From: Wohlfahrtiimonas larvae
GTDB taxonomy: Bacteria > Pseudomonadota > Gammaproteobacteria > Cardiobacteriales > Wohlfahrtiimonadaceae
Length of the DNA stretch: 64,000 nt
Reading direction: 5' to 3'
Assembly (NCBI RefSeq): GCF_039543665.1
Contig: NZ_BAABKE010000001.1
Coordinates: 124,001-188,000, forward strand
Shown here: in pieces, positions 34,772 through 43,538 of the stretch
How the letters are laid out: every line of letters begins with the position of its first letter
Numbering within the stretch: position 1 is the stretch's first letter
Notes under the pieces: generated by a model
What the model was told of the DNA's origin: nothing
Databases searched by the model: none
What the model saw: only the letters and a program-made list of their open reading frames with translations
Position numbers and translations under genes: made by a program

Positions 34772-35974
34772 ATGAAAAAAATTGTGATTGCCATTACTGG
34801 CAGTATTGCTGCTTATAAATCTGCGCATTTGGTGCGTTTATTGAAAAAAGCAGGTTGTGATGTTCGTGTTGTGATGACGCAAAGTGCTAAAGAGTTTATT
34901 ACGCCGATGACAATGCAAGCATTATCTGGCAATGCTGTGGTGGATAATATTTTAGATCCTGCTCATGAAATGGGTATGGGGCATATTGAATTATCACGTT
35001 GGGCAGATGCTATTGTGATCGCGCCTTGTAGTGCGAATATGCTTGCAAAATTAGCTAATGGTATAGCGGATGATTTAGTGAGTGCGATGTGTTTGGCATC
35101 ACCTAAAAAAATACATATCGCACCAAGTATGAATCGTTTCATGTGGGATAACCCAATGACACAAACCAATGTTCAAACATTATTGGCAAGTCATCTGTAT
35201 GTAATGATTGAGCCTGACAGCGGTGAGCAAGCTTGTGGTGAGGTAGGGCAAGGCAGAATGGCAGAGCCCGAAGTTATTTGTGATCAAGTCTTATCCAGCT
35301 TGTCACCAAAGTATTTACCTTTATCAGCTCAAAAAGTTGTGATCACAGGCGGGCCAACGAGAGAAGCGATTGATCCTGTGCGCTACATTAGTAATCATTC
35401 CAGTGGCAAAATGGCGTGTAGTTTAGCAGATGCATTCGTAGATCAAGGTGCGGATGTTACTTTGATACTCGGTCCTTGTGAAGCAAAACCTAAATTACCC
35501 ATGAATATTGTACATGTGGAAAGTGCACAAAATATGCTAGATGCAGTTTTAGCTAACATTCATGATGCGGATATTTTTGTTGGGGCAGCAGCAGTTGCTG
35601 ATTATCGTGTTGCCAATATTGCTGATCAGAAGATGAAAAAAACAGATGGCCAAGATGGATTAACATTATCATTTGTGAAAAATCCTGATGTATTGGCAAC
35701 TGTTGCGGCATTGTCTGATAAGCCTTTTGTGGTTGGTTTTGCAGCAGAAACGCAAAATGTCATAGAATATGCAACAAAAAAGTTGAATGCTAAAAATTTA
35801 GACTTAATTTGTGCTAATGATGTTTCTCAAGGGCAGGTTTTTGGTCAGGATGAGAATAATATTGTCATTATTGATACAAATAATGTAAAAACTACATTAT
35901 CTCGTTCCACAAAACAGGATCAAGCAAAAAAAATTGTCGATTTAATCATAAAAAAAATAAGCATAACAAAATAG
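34772..35974 (+). CDS. coaBC: Bifunctional phosphopantothenoylcysteine decarboxylase/synthetase
   Basis: Makes 4'-phosphopantetheine in coenzyme A synthesis. The N-terminal CoaC half (about 1-185) binds FMN and has GSIAAYKS, the active-site histidine region around IELSRW, and the APSMNRFMW motif (P-x-M-N-x-x-M-W). The C-terminal CoaB half has GGPTREAIDPVRYISN and SSGKMA for CTP and substrate. The 400-residue length is normal for the fusion. It ends the trxB-pgk-rng-coaBC run. Confidence 0.95.
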   Translation: MKKIVIAITGSIAAYKSAHLVRLLKKAGCDVRVVMTQSAKEFITPMTMQALSGNAVVDNILDPAHEMGMGHIELSRWADAIVIAPCSANMLAKLANGIADDLVSAMCLASPKKIHIAPSMNRFMWDNPMTQTNVQTLLASHLYVMIEPDSGEQACGEVGQGRMAEPEVICDQVLSSLSPKYLPLSAQKVVITGGPTREAIDPVRYISNHSSGKMACSLADAFVDQGADVTLILGPCEAKPKLPMNIVHVESAQNMLDAVLANIHDADIFVGAAAVADYRVANIADQKMKKTDGQDGLTLSFVKNPDVLATVAALSDKPFVVGFAAETQNVIEYATKKLNAKNLDLICANDVSQGQVFGQDENNIVIIDTNNVKTTLSRSTKQDQAKKIVDLIIKKISITK

Positions 35975-36085
35975 CTGTATCAAAAAAACAACATCTCAAC
36001 TCATTGATTTTGTTTTAATTGTTTGGATTTTTAAATTTTGTTGTAATATTTATATAATAAAATGTATTAAAAATGAAAATAAAAG

Positions 36086-36114
36086 TTGCATTAAAGTCAC
36101 AAATAGTATTAAAT
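36086..36114 (+). promoter_or_regulatory. Sigma-70 promoter of the porin gene
   Basis: TTGCAT (36086-36091) and TTAAAT (36109-36114) are spaced by exactly 17 bp, about 70 bp upstream of the porin start. Confidence 0.5.
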
Positions 36115-36124
36115 TAGCCACATG

Positions 36125-36151
36125 GATAAGCATGAGCTGAAACTCATTATC
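36125..36151 (+). other. Hairpin in the porin 5' leader
   Basis: GATAA-(GC)-ATGAG and CTCATTATC pair over 9 to 10 bp around CTGAAA, close to the predicted 5' end of the transcript. Such 5' hairpins commonly stabilise abundant outer-membrane mRNAs. Confidence 0.5.
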
Positions 36152-36184
36152 TAATTTATTTTTAATCAATTTGGAGCTTACAAA

Positions 36185-37423
36185 ATGAAAAAGAGCTTAG
36201 TTGTAGTAGCATTAGCGGGCGCAATGGCGTTCACAGCAGCATCAGCTGAAACTGTATTATATGGTTCTATCCGTATGGGTATGGATGTTGGTAAAAACCA
36301 TTACGGTGCACAGTCAGATGTATGGGGCAACAACATCGGCGCTAAAAGAAATAAGCGCGGTATTGATATGCAAGATTATGGTTCACGTTTAGGCTTGAAA
36401 GGTTCTGAAGATTTAGGTAACGGCATGACTGTTCTTTACCAATTGGAGTGGGGCTTTGATGGTATGGCTAGCGGCCAAAATGGTAAAGGCGCATTCAACC
36501 GTTTAGCATGGGTTGGTATCTCAGGTGATTGGGGTACAGTAGCATTGGGTCGTCAAAACAACCCATTTACTGAATCTTTGAACGCAGGTACAGAGGCTGA
36601 CGAGTTAAATGGTGACTTAGGTACTATTTCTGCATTACGTTACGCAACTGGTACAGTAATGATGTCATCAGCAGGTGATAACATTGAGGATTTTGATGCA
36701 ATGCCAACTCGCGTAGGTAAATCAATTGCTTACGTGTCTCCAACTTGGTCTGGCTTTAACTTCGTATTAGCAGGTATTGCGGAAGCTCCTGAGAATGTAG
36801 GTTATGTAACAAATGCTAGCAATCGTGGAATGGCATATAACTCAAGCAAAGGTTTTGATATTTATACTGTTGGCTTGAACTATGAACACGAATCAGGTTT
36901 CTATGCTAAAGCAGCTTACTTAGGTGCTGATTTAGTAAAAGATAACAAACGTGCTAATACTTACGGTTTGAACGTTGGTTTCAAAAATGAACAATTTGGT
37001 GTGAATGCTGACTTCGGTGGTGGTAGCCGTGGCCGTAAAGCAACAACAGATTTTGCTGGTAATACACTTTCAGGTTCTCCATACAAAGTATCTTCAACTG
37101 GTTGGGACTTAGGTGCTCATTTCTCATTCGGTCCTGATTACTTCAGCACAATCCGTGCAACATTCGGTCAAGCTCAAGTAAAATACAAAGGTGATCGTAA
37201 TGAATTCTTAGGTACTGGTGAAGCAACTAAGAAAAATAAAATGACTGTTTGGGCTGTTGGTTTTGAACAAAAATTATCTACGCGTACTAAAGTATGGGTA
37301 GAATATGCGAAAGAAAATCGTAAAGTGTTTAACGATGCTAACAATGTAGATGCGTGGGGTAACCAACAACGCACTAAAGATAACCGTGATACAGTTTCAA
37401 TCGGTATCCGTCACGATTTCTAA
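36185..37423 (+). CDS. Outer membrane porin (Gram-negative porin, Porin_4 type)
   Basis: Trimeric beta-barrel general porin for small hydrophilic solutes. The 412-residue precursor has a signal peptide ending AASA, mature ETVLYGSIRMGMDVG, and the family segments YGSRLGLKGSEDLGNGM, YQLEWGFD and VALGRQNNPF. It has alternating beta-strands and a C-terminal phenylalanine (SIGIRHDF) for BAM recognition. Codons are noticeably more biased (AAC, GGC, CGT) than in its neighbours, consistent with very high expression. GGAG precedes the ATG, and promoter, leader hairpin and terminator make it a single-gene unit. Confidence 0.95.
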   Translation: MKKSLVVVALAGAMAFTAASAETVLYGSIRMGMDVGKNHYGAQSDVWGNNIGAKRNKRGIDMQDYGSRLGLKGSEDLGNGMTVLYQLEWGFDGMASGQNGKGAFNRLAWVGISGDWGTVALGRQNNPFTESLNAGTEADELNGDLGTISALRYATGTVMMSSAGDNIEDFDAMPTRVGKSIAYVSPTWSGFNFVLAGIAEAPENVGYVTNASNRGMAYNSSKGFDIYTVGLNYEHESGFYAKAAYLGADLVKDNKRANTYGLNVGFKNEQFGVNADFGGGSRGRKATTDFAGNTLSGSPYKVSSTGWDLGAHFSFGPDYFSTIRATFGQAQVKYKGDRNEFLGTGEATKKNKMTVWAVGFEQKLSTRTKVWVEYAKENRKVFNDANNVDAWGNQQRTKDNRDTVSIGIRHDF

Positions 37424-37458
37424 TCTGACTATTATCAGAGTATAAATTTGTATAATAT

Positions 37459-37486
37459 AGAGCCCGCAATGCGGGCTTTATTTTTG
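37459..37486 (+). terminator. Terminator after the porin gene
   Basis: AGCCCGC and GCGGGCT form a GC-rich 7-bp stem around AAT, followed by TTATTTTT. Confidence 0.88.
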
Positions 37487-37507
37487 TATAAAATTTAAGG
37501 GGGAAAA

Positions 37508-38488
37508 ATGATAGGCGTTTTAGGTAGTGGTTCTTGGGGCAGTGCATTAGCGATGCATATTGCTCGCATTGAAAATGTGATGTTGTGGGGACATAATAAG
37601 GATGATATTAAAGTCATTCAAGAAACTCGATACAACCCCAAATATTTACCCAATATTCAGTATCCAGAAAATATTATTGCCACTGATTCATTGAAAGAGC
37701 TAGTTCAAAATTGTGATCAATTGGTTTTTGTTGTGCCATCTTTCGCGCTTTTGAGTATTTTAAAAGAGATTAAATCCATTGCTCATAAAGAATTATCATT
37801 CATCAATGCAACTAAAGGCTTAGAGCATGATAGTAACCGTTTCTTTTCAGAAATGATTGATGAAATATTTGATTCACCTGTGCAGGCTGTTTTATCAGGT
37901 CCAAGTTTTGCATCAGAAGTGGCTCGACATTTACCAACAGCCATTACAATTGCTTCCAAAAATGAGAGAGATGCTAAAAGTTTCCTACCATTGTTTCATC
38001 ATCATCATATGCGAGTTTATTTAAATTCAGATCCCATTGGTGTTCAATTGGCAGGTACGTATAAAAATGTGATTGCGATTGCAGCAGGGATTTCTGAAGG
38101 GCTAGGTTTTGGCTGTAATGCAAGAGCTGCATTAATTACACGTGGTTTAGCAGAAATGACACGTTTAGGTGTTTCATTAGGTGCATCAGTGGAAACTTTT
38201 CTAGGTTTGGCGGGGGTGGGTGATTTAACATTAACCGCAACTAGTACAGAATCTAGAAACTATCGTTTTGGTAAGCTGATTGGTGAAGGGTTTACAAAAG
38301 CAGAAGCATTTGAAAAAATATTTCAAGTGGTTGAGGGTGCTAATAATGTGATTAATATGAAAGCATTGGGTGAAAAACAAAGCATCGAATTACCTATTGT
38401 GGCAGAAGTTTATAAAATTTTAACAGAAAATTTAGATCCCCAAATTGCCATGATTAATTTATTAGAGCGTTCTGCAAAAAGTGAATAA
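37508..38488 (+). CDS. gpsA: Glycerol-3-phosphate dehydrogenase [NAD(P)+]
   Basis: Makes sn-glycerol-3-phosphate from dihydroxyacetone phosphate for phospholipid synthesis. The 326-residue protein has the dinucleotide loop GVLGSGSWGSALA, LSGPSFASEV, the catalytic-lysine segment AGTYKNVIAIAAGI, and GLAGVGDLTLTATS with RNYRFG. GGGGG lies 6 nt before the ATG. It ends at a terminator shared with a convergent small lipoprotein gene. Confidence 0.95.
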   Translation: MIGVLGSGSWGSALAMHIARIENVMLWGHNKDDIKVIQETRYNPKYLPNIQYPENIIATDSLKELVQNCDQLVFVVPSFALLSILKEIKSIAHKELSFINATKGLEHDSNRFFSEMIDEIFDSPVQAVLSGPSFASEVARHLPTAITIASKNERDAKSFLPLFHHHHMRVYLNSDPIGVQLAGTYKNVIAIAAGISEGLGFGCNARAALITRGLAEMTRLGVSLGASVETFLGLAGVGDLTLTATSTESRNYRFGKLIGEGFTKAEAFEKIFQVVEGANNVINMKALGEKQSIELPIVAEVYKILTENLDPQIAMINLLERSAKSE

Positions 38489-38489
38489 G

Positions 38490-38520
38490 AAAAAGCCTCT
38501 TTGGTATAAAGAGGCTTTTG
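38490..38520. terminator. Bidirectional terminator between gpsA and the small lipoprotein gene
   Basis: AAAAGCCTCTTT and AAAGAGGCTTTT form a 12-bp stem around GGTAT. T-runs follow on both strands, so it can serve gpsA (plus) and the convergent lipoprotein gene (minus). Confidence 0.88.
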
Positions 38521-38544
38521 GTTATTTGTAATGTAAAGACTCAA

Positions 38545-38724
38545 TTATTTATAACGAGTTTTAGCAAAATAACGATCAAATTGTGCTTGAGTATTTAGAG
38601 CAATGCTTTTTGCTTCATTTGCAGTTACTAATGCTTCATCAGCAGTTTTTTGTGCATTTGTTGCACAGCCAGTAGCTACTAAACCCAAAGCGATTAAACC
38701 TGTTACTTTCAATAAACCTTTCAT
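38545..38724 (-). CDS. Very small Lpp/OprI-like outer-membrane lipoprotein
   Basis: A 59-codon gene: a signal peptide with lipobox ATGC (Cys20), then a 40-residue mature chain (ATNAQKTADEALVTANEAKS and on) with alanine-rich heptads, ending RYK. This is the plan of Braun's lipoprotein: lipidated N-terminal cysteine, trimeric alanine-zipper coiled coil, and a C-terminal lysine preceded by Arg-Tyr that L,D-transpeptidases can link to peptidoglycan. Mature Escherichia coli Lpp has 58 residues, so this one is markedly shorter. AAGGAG lies at ideal distance from the ATG, and a strong terminator follows. A non-peptidoglycan-linked alanine-zipper lipoprotein is the alternative. Confidence 0.82.
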   Translation of the reverse strand: MKGLLKVTGLIALGLVATGCATNAQKTADEALVTANEAKSIALNTQAQFDRYFAKTRYK

Positions 38725-38851
38725 TGTATAACTCCTTAGTAAGTTAAGTGAAAAATTGACTTCTATATTATGTCTATTTCATAGACATAAATCAATTCTC
38801 GGGATAATTATAGTCCATTTATAGCTAAGTGGAAGATGCTATATAAAATAT

Positions 38852-39511
38852 TTATTTTAGAAAATTAATTATATTTAAGTATAACATATCATTTTGAAAT
38901 ATATAGCTACTATGATTATGTTTTTCTAATATCAATAATTTAGAATTCTGAATATTTTCATGAATTTTCTCAAAAGTACCTGCTTGATAGAGGTCATTTT
39001 CTCCACCTATGATAAGCGTTTTGGCTTGAATCTTTTGCAGGTCTTCTATGTCAATATTAGGTTCATCTAACATCATTTTATATAGTGGATTAGGATCGTT
39101 TTTATATAAACGTTCCACGTAGCGTGTGCAGGCAATTGTAAAATCACTTGGTTTTAAGTTGGGTCCTAATAATAATGCATGATTAACCATTTCAGGATAT
39201 TGAATAGCGAATAGCATTGTAATAATCGAACCATCACTAAAGCCAATAATATTCACCTCTTTTAACTGCATTGCTGTGATAAAAGCATAGAGATCATCCA
39301 TCATGGTTTGATAATGAAATTGATCTGTTTGATCACTTAGTCCATGATTACGACTATCAATGGCATAACAAGTAAAATGATCAGCAAGTTTAGCAATGAG
39401 TGGATCAAAGGTATGATGATCTTCACCATTACCATGCAGGAAGATCAAGGGTTGCCCCTGACCTTGCTGTGTATAGAAAAGCTGAATGCCATTGACTTGT
39501 ATATATGCCAT
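38852..39511 (-). CDS. Alpha/beta-fold hydrolase
   Basis: A 219-residue cytoplasmic alpha/beta hydrolase. It has the oxyanion region LHGNGEDHHTF, nucleophile elbow GFSDGS with the catalytic serine, a probable acid in GGENDLY and the C-terminal histidine in KHNHSSY. The substrate is unknown. It lies 36 bp after metQ on the same strand and is probably the last gene of the operon led by the SAM-II-like leader. That suggests, without proving, an ester or thioester substrate connected with methionine or sulfur metabolism. Confidence 0.82.
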   Translation of the reverse strand: MAYIQVNGIQLFYTQQGQGQPLIFLHGNGEDHHTFDPLIAKLADHFTCYAIDSRNHGLSDQTDQFHYQTMMDDLYAFITAMQLKEVNIIGFSDGSIITMLFAIQYPEMVNHALLLGPNLKPSDFTIACTRYVERLYKNDPNPLYKMMLDEPNIDIEDLQKIQAKTLIIGGENDLYQAGTFEKIHENIQNSKLLILEKHNHSSYIFQNDMLYLNIINFLK

Positions 39512-39547
39512 TGAATTATCCTGAACGTGAATTTCTAGTTATGATAA

Positions 39548-40369
39548 TCAATTTTCCCAAGCAGGTGGTAGATTATAAAATTCAGGGAAAGTTTTTTTCA
39601 CGTAATCTTTATAATCTTGGCTATTCACAATCTCAATGATTGCTTTGGCCCAATCAGTATCTTTATTGTGATCAGCCACTACAATCCAATTCACAAATAA
39701 TTTGCCTGGCTCAGTTTTTAGAATATCATTGTCTGGAATATTGGCATCTTGAGCAAAATTACCGTTGATGATGGCATATTCAACATCACTACGTGCTCGT
39801 ACCACTTGCGGCGCATCAATGGCGAGGATTTCCACTTGTTGTGGATTGGCAATAATATCTTTCTCACCCACAATGATGGGATCGGCATTAGGATCTAATT
39901 GAATCCACCCTAAAGATTCTAGGATTCTTAAACCACGCGCAAAGTTTGTGACATTAGATGGAATGGCAATTTTGCTACCAGCTTTCACATCATCAAGAGA
40001 TTGTGCTTTGGCTTTATAAATGGCTAAAGGTGCTGTTGGTACTTGCACCAATGGATATAAATTAGTTTTTGCTTGCACATTATATTCATCCAAATAAGGT
40101 TTGTGTTGGAATAGATTTAAATCAGCAGAACCATCCACAACGCTTTGGTTTGGCAAAATACCATTGGTGCTCTCTTTGAGATCATATTGATAGCCGCGCT
40201 TTTGTAATTCAGGGCCAATATAATGACGAATCATATCTGCGAAATCTCCAGGAGAAGAGATCATATGGATTGTTTTTTGTGACGTTGTGTTGTTAGTTTG
40301 TGTTTTTGAATCATCTGAACAAGCAGTGATAAAAAAGAGCGTTGATAGTAGTAATAATATTTTTTTCAT
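39548..40369 (-). CDS. metQ: D/L-methionine-binding lipoprotein MetQ
   Basis: NlpA/MetQ-family substrate-binding lipoprotein of 273 residues. I start at the ATG at 40369, where the protein begins with a clean lipoprotein signal (MKKILLLLSTLFFITAC, cysteine near 17). The longer frame lacks a ribosome-binding site and has no signal. Family segments include DLNLFQHKPYLDEYN, the loop around SKIAIPSNVTNFARGLRIL, and YAIINGNFA. It delivers methionine to a MetNI permease, whose genes are not in the window. It is 22 nt after the oxygenase gene. The upstream SAM-II-like element supports methionine rather than another amino acid. Confidence 0.9.
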   Translation of the reverse strand: MKKILLLLSTLFFITACSDDSKTQTNNTTSQKTIHMISSPGDFADMIRHYIGPELQKRGYQYDLKESTNGILPNQSVVDGSADLNLFQHKPYLDEYNVQAKTNLYPLVQVPTAPLAIYKAKAQSLDDVKAGSKIAIPSNVTNFARGLRILESLGWIQLDPNADPIIVGEKDIIANPQQVEILAIDAPQVVRARSDVEYAIINGNFAQDANIPDNDILKTEPGKLFVNWIVVADHNKDTDWAKAIIEIVNSQDYKDYVKKTFPEFYNLPPAWEN

Positions 40370-40391
40370 GAGATTAACCTTAATAAGAATG

Positions 40392-41402
40392 TTATGCCAA
40401 TTGTGGTAAATCAGAATAATGTGTAGCGGCAACATCAGGATGCGAGCGCAAACGGCCTTTTAAGAAGTTTTTGCCAATTTCTGTAAACAGCGGATTTTTA
40501 GGATCTTTTGTAATTGCAAAATTATTAGGCTGTAGATGTGCAGGTAGTTCTAAAAGAGGTACAGTGGCATTTAATTGAGATGTTAGGAAAAAAGCTAAGG
40601 AATAACGATCAACGCCAATCGGCGGTGTTATGACACGATGTTGTGTCGCCTTGAGATAACCTTGAGATGCAATTTCCAATAATTCCCCAATATTCACAAT
40701 GAATGTGCCTTTGATGGGGGTTGCAGGTACCCATTCATCACCTTTTAATACTTCCAAGCCAGAATGTTCATCTTGCAGTAATAATGTGAGATAACCACCG
40801 TCCTTGTGAGCGCCCACGCCTTGTTCTGTTTGTTCTGTGCCGGGATAATGAATGGCTTTACAAAGCACAGAAGGATTGGTGGAATAAGTATGTGCAAATG
40901 CATCTGGTGATTGCCCTAATGATTCAGCAAAAGCAGTGAGTAATACTTTAGCTAATGCTACTTTCTGGCGCTGTAATTCTAATAAAGTGGGTTTTAAATC
41001 AGGCAAAGATTCAGGCCATTGATTTGGCCCTTGAATACGCAACCAAGGCTGATCTTTAGGAATTTGATTTAATGGAATCGCCTTATATTCAGGCATGTAA
41101 TCCAATTGCTCACGAGAATCAGGTTTTTCACGTGTGATTTCATCTTTGAGTTTGGTATAACCACGAAAATGTGGTGATTTCACCATTTGAATTTCTAACT
41201 TTTTCTCAATTGGCAAAGCAAAGAACTGCTTGGATAGTTCTAAAGCCTGATCCAATAATGATTGTTCAATGCCATGATTCTTGAGGTAGAAAAAACCAAT
41301 GTTGTGTGTGACATCACCCAATTCTTGAATGAATTCAGCTTTTGCTGTGCCGCCTTCGCGGAATTTAGCAAAATCTAAAATGGGTAAATTATGTTGGGGC
41401 AT
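40392..41402 (-). CDS. Isopenicillin-N-synthase-like 2-oxoglutarate/Fe(II) oxygenase
   Basis: A 336-residue non-haem iron dioxygenase of the IPNS/flavonoid-oxygenase type. The N-terminal DIOX domain begins NLPILDFAKF. The iron-binding H-x-D is in AHKDGGYLTLL, the distal histidine in ATQHRVI and the co-substrate R-x-S in DRYSLAFF. I start at the ATG at 41402 because AAGGAG lies directly upstream. A start 21 nt earlier would be inside the leader. It is the first gene after the SAM-II-like riboswitch and precedes metQ, so its substrate may be a methionine-related compound. Bacterial members act on many small molecules. Confidence 0.85.
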   Translation of the reverse strand: MPQHNLPILDFAKFREGGTAKAEFIQELGDVTHNIGFFYLKNHGIEQSLLDQALELSKQFFALPIEKKLEIQMVKSPHFRGYTKLKDEITREKPDSREQLDYMPEYKAIPLNQIPKDQPWLRIQGPNQWPESLPDLKPTLLELQRQKVALAKVLLTAFAESLGQSPDAFAHTYSTNPSVLCKAIHYPGTEQTEQGVGAHKDGGYLTLLLQDEHSGLEVLKGDEWVPATPIKGTFIVNIGELLEIASQGYLKATQHRVITPPIGVDRYSLAFFLTSQLNATVPLLELPAHLQPNNFAITKDPKNPLFTEIGKNFLKGRLRSHPDVAATHYSDLPQLA

Positions 41403-41403
41403 A

Positions 41404-41487
41404 GGATCTCCTTGATATATCAAATAAATATTGCCTTTGATATTTCGCTTGCCTCTGTGTTTTAGAGGTTTCTAAACGTGGAGATCC
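41404..41487 (-). promoter_or_regulatory. Candidate expression platform: element complementary to the ribosome-binding site
   Basis: In the mRNA, GGATCTCC (41487-41480) is perfectly complementary to GGAGATCC (41411-41404), which contains the ribosome-binding site of the oxygenase gene. A competing hairpin can form just upstream from CCTT-AT-GG and CCAAGG around CCAAA (about 41506-41488), giving a possible ON/OFF arrangement. The translational mechanism is inferred from base-pairing only. Confidence 0.5.
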
Positions 41488-41504
41488 CTTGGTTTGGCCA
41501 TAAG

Positions 41505-41560
41505 GATGGACGCTTTAGCTGTTTTATGCCCGCAAGCTGTTTTTCAAATCGGCATGTGAA
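41505..41560 (-). ncRNA. Probable SAM-II riboswitch aptamer
   Basis: On the minus strand the leader carries, in order, ATGCC, GATTTG, an A-rich loop ending AGC, TTGCG, GGCAT, TAAAACA and GCTAAAGCG. ATGCC and GGCAT form P1. GATTTG, TTGC and GCTAAA are the conserved landmarks of the SAM-II (SAM-alpha) pseudoknot aptamer. GC in the loop and GC in the tail can make the second helix. It lies about 100 nt upstream of an operon that includes metQ, the expected regulon for SAM sensing. SAM-II elements are best known from alphaproteobacteria, so a covariance-model scan would settle it. Confidence 0.65.
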
Positions 41561-41597
41561 TATTTTTAATTCAATTAAACATATATGTCAAGTATAT

Positions 41598-43418
41598 TTA
41601 TTTCTGTTGGAGTTTCCAAAGGGAAGAATATAATCCGCCTTGTGCAACTAAATCAGTGTGGGAGCCAGTTTCAACAACTTTTCCATGATTGATAACAACT
41701 AATCGATCCATTTTAGAAATCGTGGATAAACGGTGAGCAATTGCGATCACTGTTTTGCCTTCCATCAAAGTTTCTAAATGCTCTTGAATCACAGCTTCAG
41801 ATTCTGAATCTAGAGCAGAAGTTGCTTCATCCAAAATTAAAATTGGTGCATTTTTGAGTAGAACACGTGCAATCGCGATTCTTTGTCGTTGCCCACCAGA
41901 GAGTTTCACGCCATTTTCGCCAACAATAGCATCTAAGCCTTTATTGCCATATTGATCTACCAAATCATAAACAAATTCATGGGCTTTAGTTTGTTTTAAA
42001 ACTTGTGCAATCATGTCATCAGTGGCAGAGGGATTACCATATAAAATATTGTCACGAATAGAGCAATGTAATAATGCTGTATCTTGTGCTACAACACCAA
42101 TATTGCCACGCAAGCTTTCTTGAGTAACATTTTTAATATTTTGCCCATCAATGGAAATAGAGCCTGATTGTGTATCAAATAAACGGAGTAAAAGGTTAAT
42201 GAGCGTTGTTTTACCTGCACCAGAAGGTCCAACTAAAGCTACTTTTTCACCAGATGCAATATTTAAGTTCAGATCTTGATAGATAGGTTTATCTGGATGA
42301 TAGGCAAAGTTAATATTAGAAAATGAAATCTGTCCTGTAGGTACAGATAATCGATCTGCATTCTCTTTATCCATAATTTCTCGTTCTGCAGTCATGATTT
42401 TGATGCCATCTTGTACGCTACCAATATCTTCAAAAATACCACTGACAACTTTCATGACCCAAGTGGACATTGTGTTTAAACGAATCACTAAACTCAATGC
42501 GAAAGCAATAGCACCCGCTGTGATCAAAGTATTTTGCCAAAGAAGCAATGAAACAATCACTGTTGATGCAATCAGTAGGCTATTTAAAATCATTAAAGCA
42601 AAATCTAATGTTGTAATTAAGCGCGTAGAATATAGAGCCATATTTGTTTGATGGGTCATGAGTTGATGTGTTTTTTCTTGTTCTCTTGCAGAATGAGAAA
42701 ATAATTTTAATGTCAAAATGTTACTGTATGTATCGACAATATGCCCCATTAAACGAGAACGGGCCTTAGCGGATTTATGAGAGCGTTCACGAGTTTTAGG
42801 CAAGAAATATTTGAGCAACAGAATATAGAAAATGATCCAAAGGATAATTGGTACAGCCAACCAAATATTTAGCTCAACAAATAAAACCACAGTTGTTAAT
42901 GCAGAAATGATGACACGCCACATAGAATCAATGGTTAGTAAAACAGAGTTACGAACAGATTGTGCAGTGCTCATGACTCGGCTTGCGATACCACCAGAAA
43001 AATTACTATGAAAGAAATTTAGACTTTGTTTAATGAGGTAATTGTGTTGCTGCCAACGAATCAGTGATGTGAAGTTTGTGGTGATTACTTGATTCATCAT
43101 GATGTTGTGAATCAATGAAACTATTGGACGAATGAGCACAATGACGGCCAACATCCATAAGAAAGTGGATTGATGCTGTGCAAATAGCTCTGAGGGCGAT
43201 TGAACAGACTGAATGATGTCAACAATATCACCAATGTATTTAAATAAGATAATATCTAAAAGTGCTGCAAAAAAACCGATGATAAATAAAAAGGCCAAGG
43301 GTGTTTTGACTTGTTTTAAATAGAACCAATAGAATTTTAAAAGTTTTTTTGGGGGAGCGATATCAGGAGAGTGTTGAAAGGGATTGATAATTTTTTCAAA
43401 GACATTGAGTTTTTTCAT
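41598..43418 (-). CDS. ABC exporter, fused permease and ATPase
   Basis: MsbA/LmrA-type half-transporter of 606 residues. It has six predicted membrane helices (about 35-330) and a C-terminal nucleotide-binding domain with Walker A GPSGAGKTT, signature LSGGQRQRIAIARVL, Walker B ILILDEATSALDSESE and the switch histidine IAHRLSTI. It functions as a dimer, exporting lipid, drug or peptide. The substrate is not evident, and no partner half-gene is adjacent. The ribosome-binding site is weak. It ends 38 bp before the SAM-II-like aptamer of the next operon, with no obvious terminator. Confidence 0.9.
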   Translation of the reverse strand: MKKLNVFEKIINPFQHSPDIAPPKKLLKFYWFYLKQVKTPLAFLFIIGFFAALLDIILFKYIGDIVDIIQSVQSPSELFAQHQSTFLWMLAVIVLIRPIVSLIHNIMMNQVITTNFTSLIRWQQHNYLIKQSLNFFHSNFSGGIASRVMSTAQSVRNSVLLTIDSMWRVIISALTTVVLFVELNIWLAVPIILWIIFYILLLKYFLPKTRERSHKSAKARSRLMGHIVDTYSNILTLKLFSHSAREQEKTHQLMTHQTNMALYSTRLITTLDFALMILNSLLIASTVIVSLLLWQNTLITAGAIAFALSLVIRLNTMSTWVMKVVSGIFEDIGSVQDGIKIMTAEREIMDKENADRLSVPTGQISFSNINFAYHPDKPIYQDLNLNIASGEKVALVGPSGAGKTTLINLLLRLFDTQSGSISIDGQNIKNVTQESLRGNIGVVAQDTALLHCSIRDNILYGNPSATDDMIAQVLKQTKAHEFVYDLVDQYGNKGLDAIVGENGVKLSGGQRQRIAIARVLLKNAPILILDEATSALDSESEAVIQEHLETLMEGKTVIAIAHRLSTISKMDRLVVINHGKVVETGSHTDLVAQGGLYSSLWKLQQK

Positions 43419-43538
43419 ATTTTGATCATTGTGCGCAATTTAGATATAGATATATCTTAATCTAATTGGGAACAATTATCAATTGCAGAATTATCTTTGA
43501 AAGACTACTTTATCGATAATCCTGCGATTGAAGATCAT

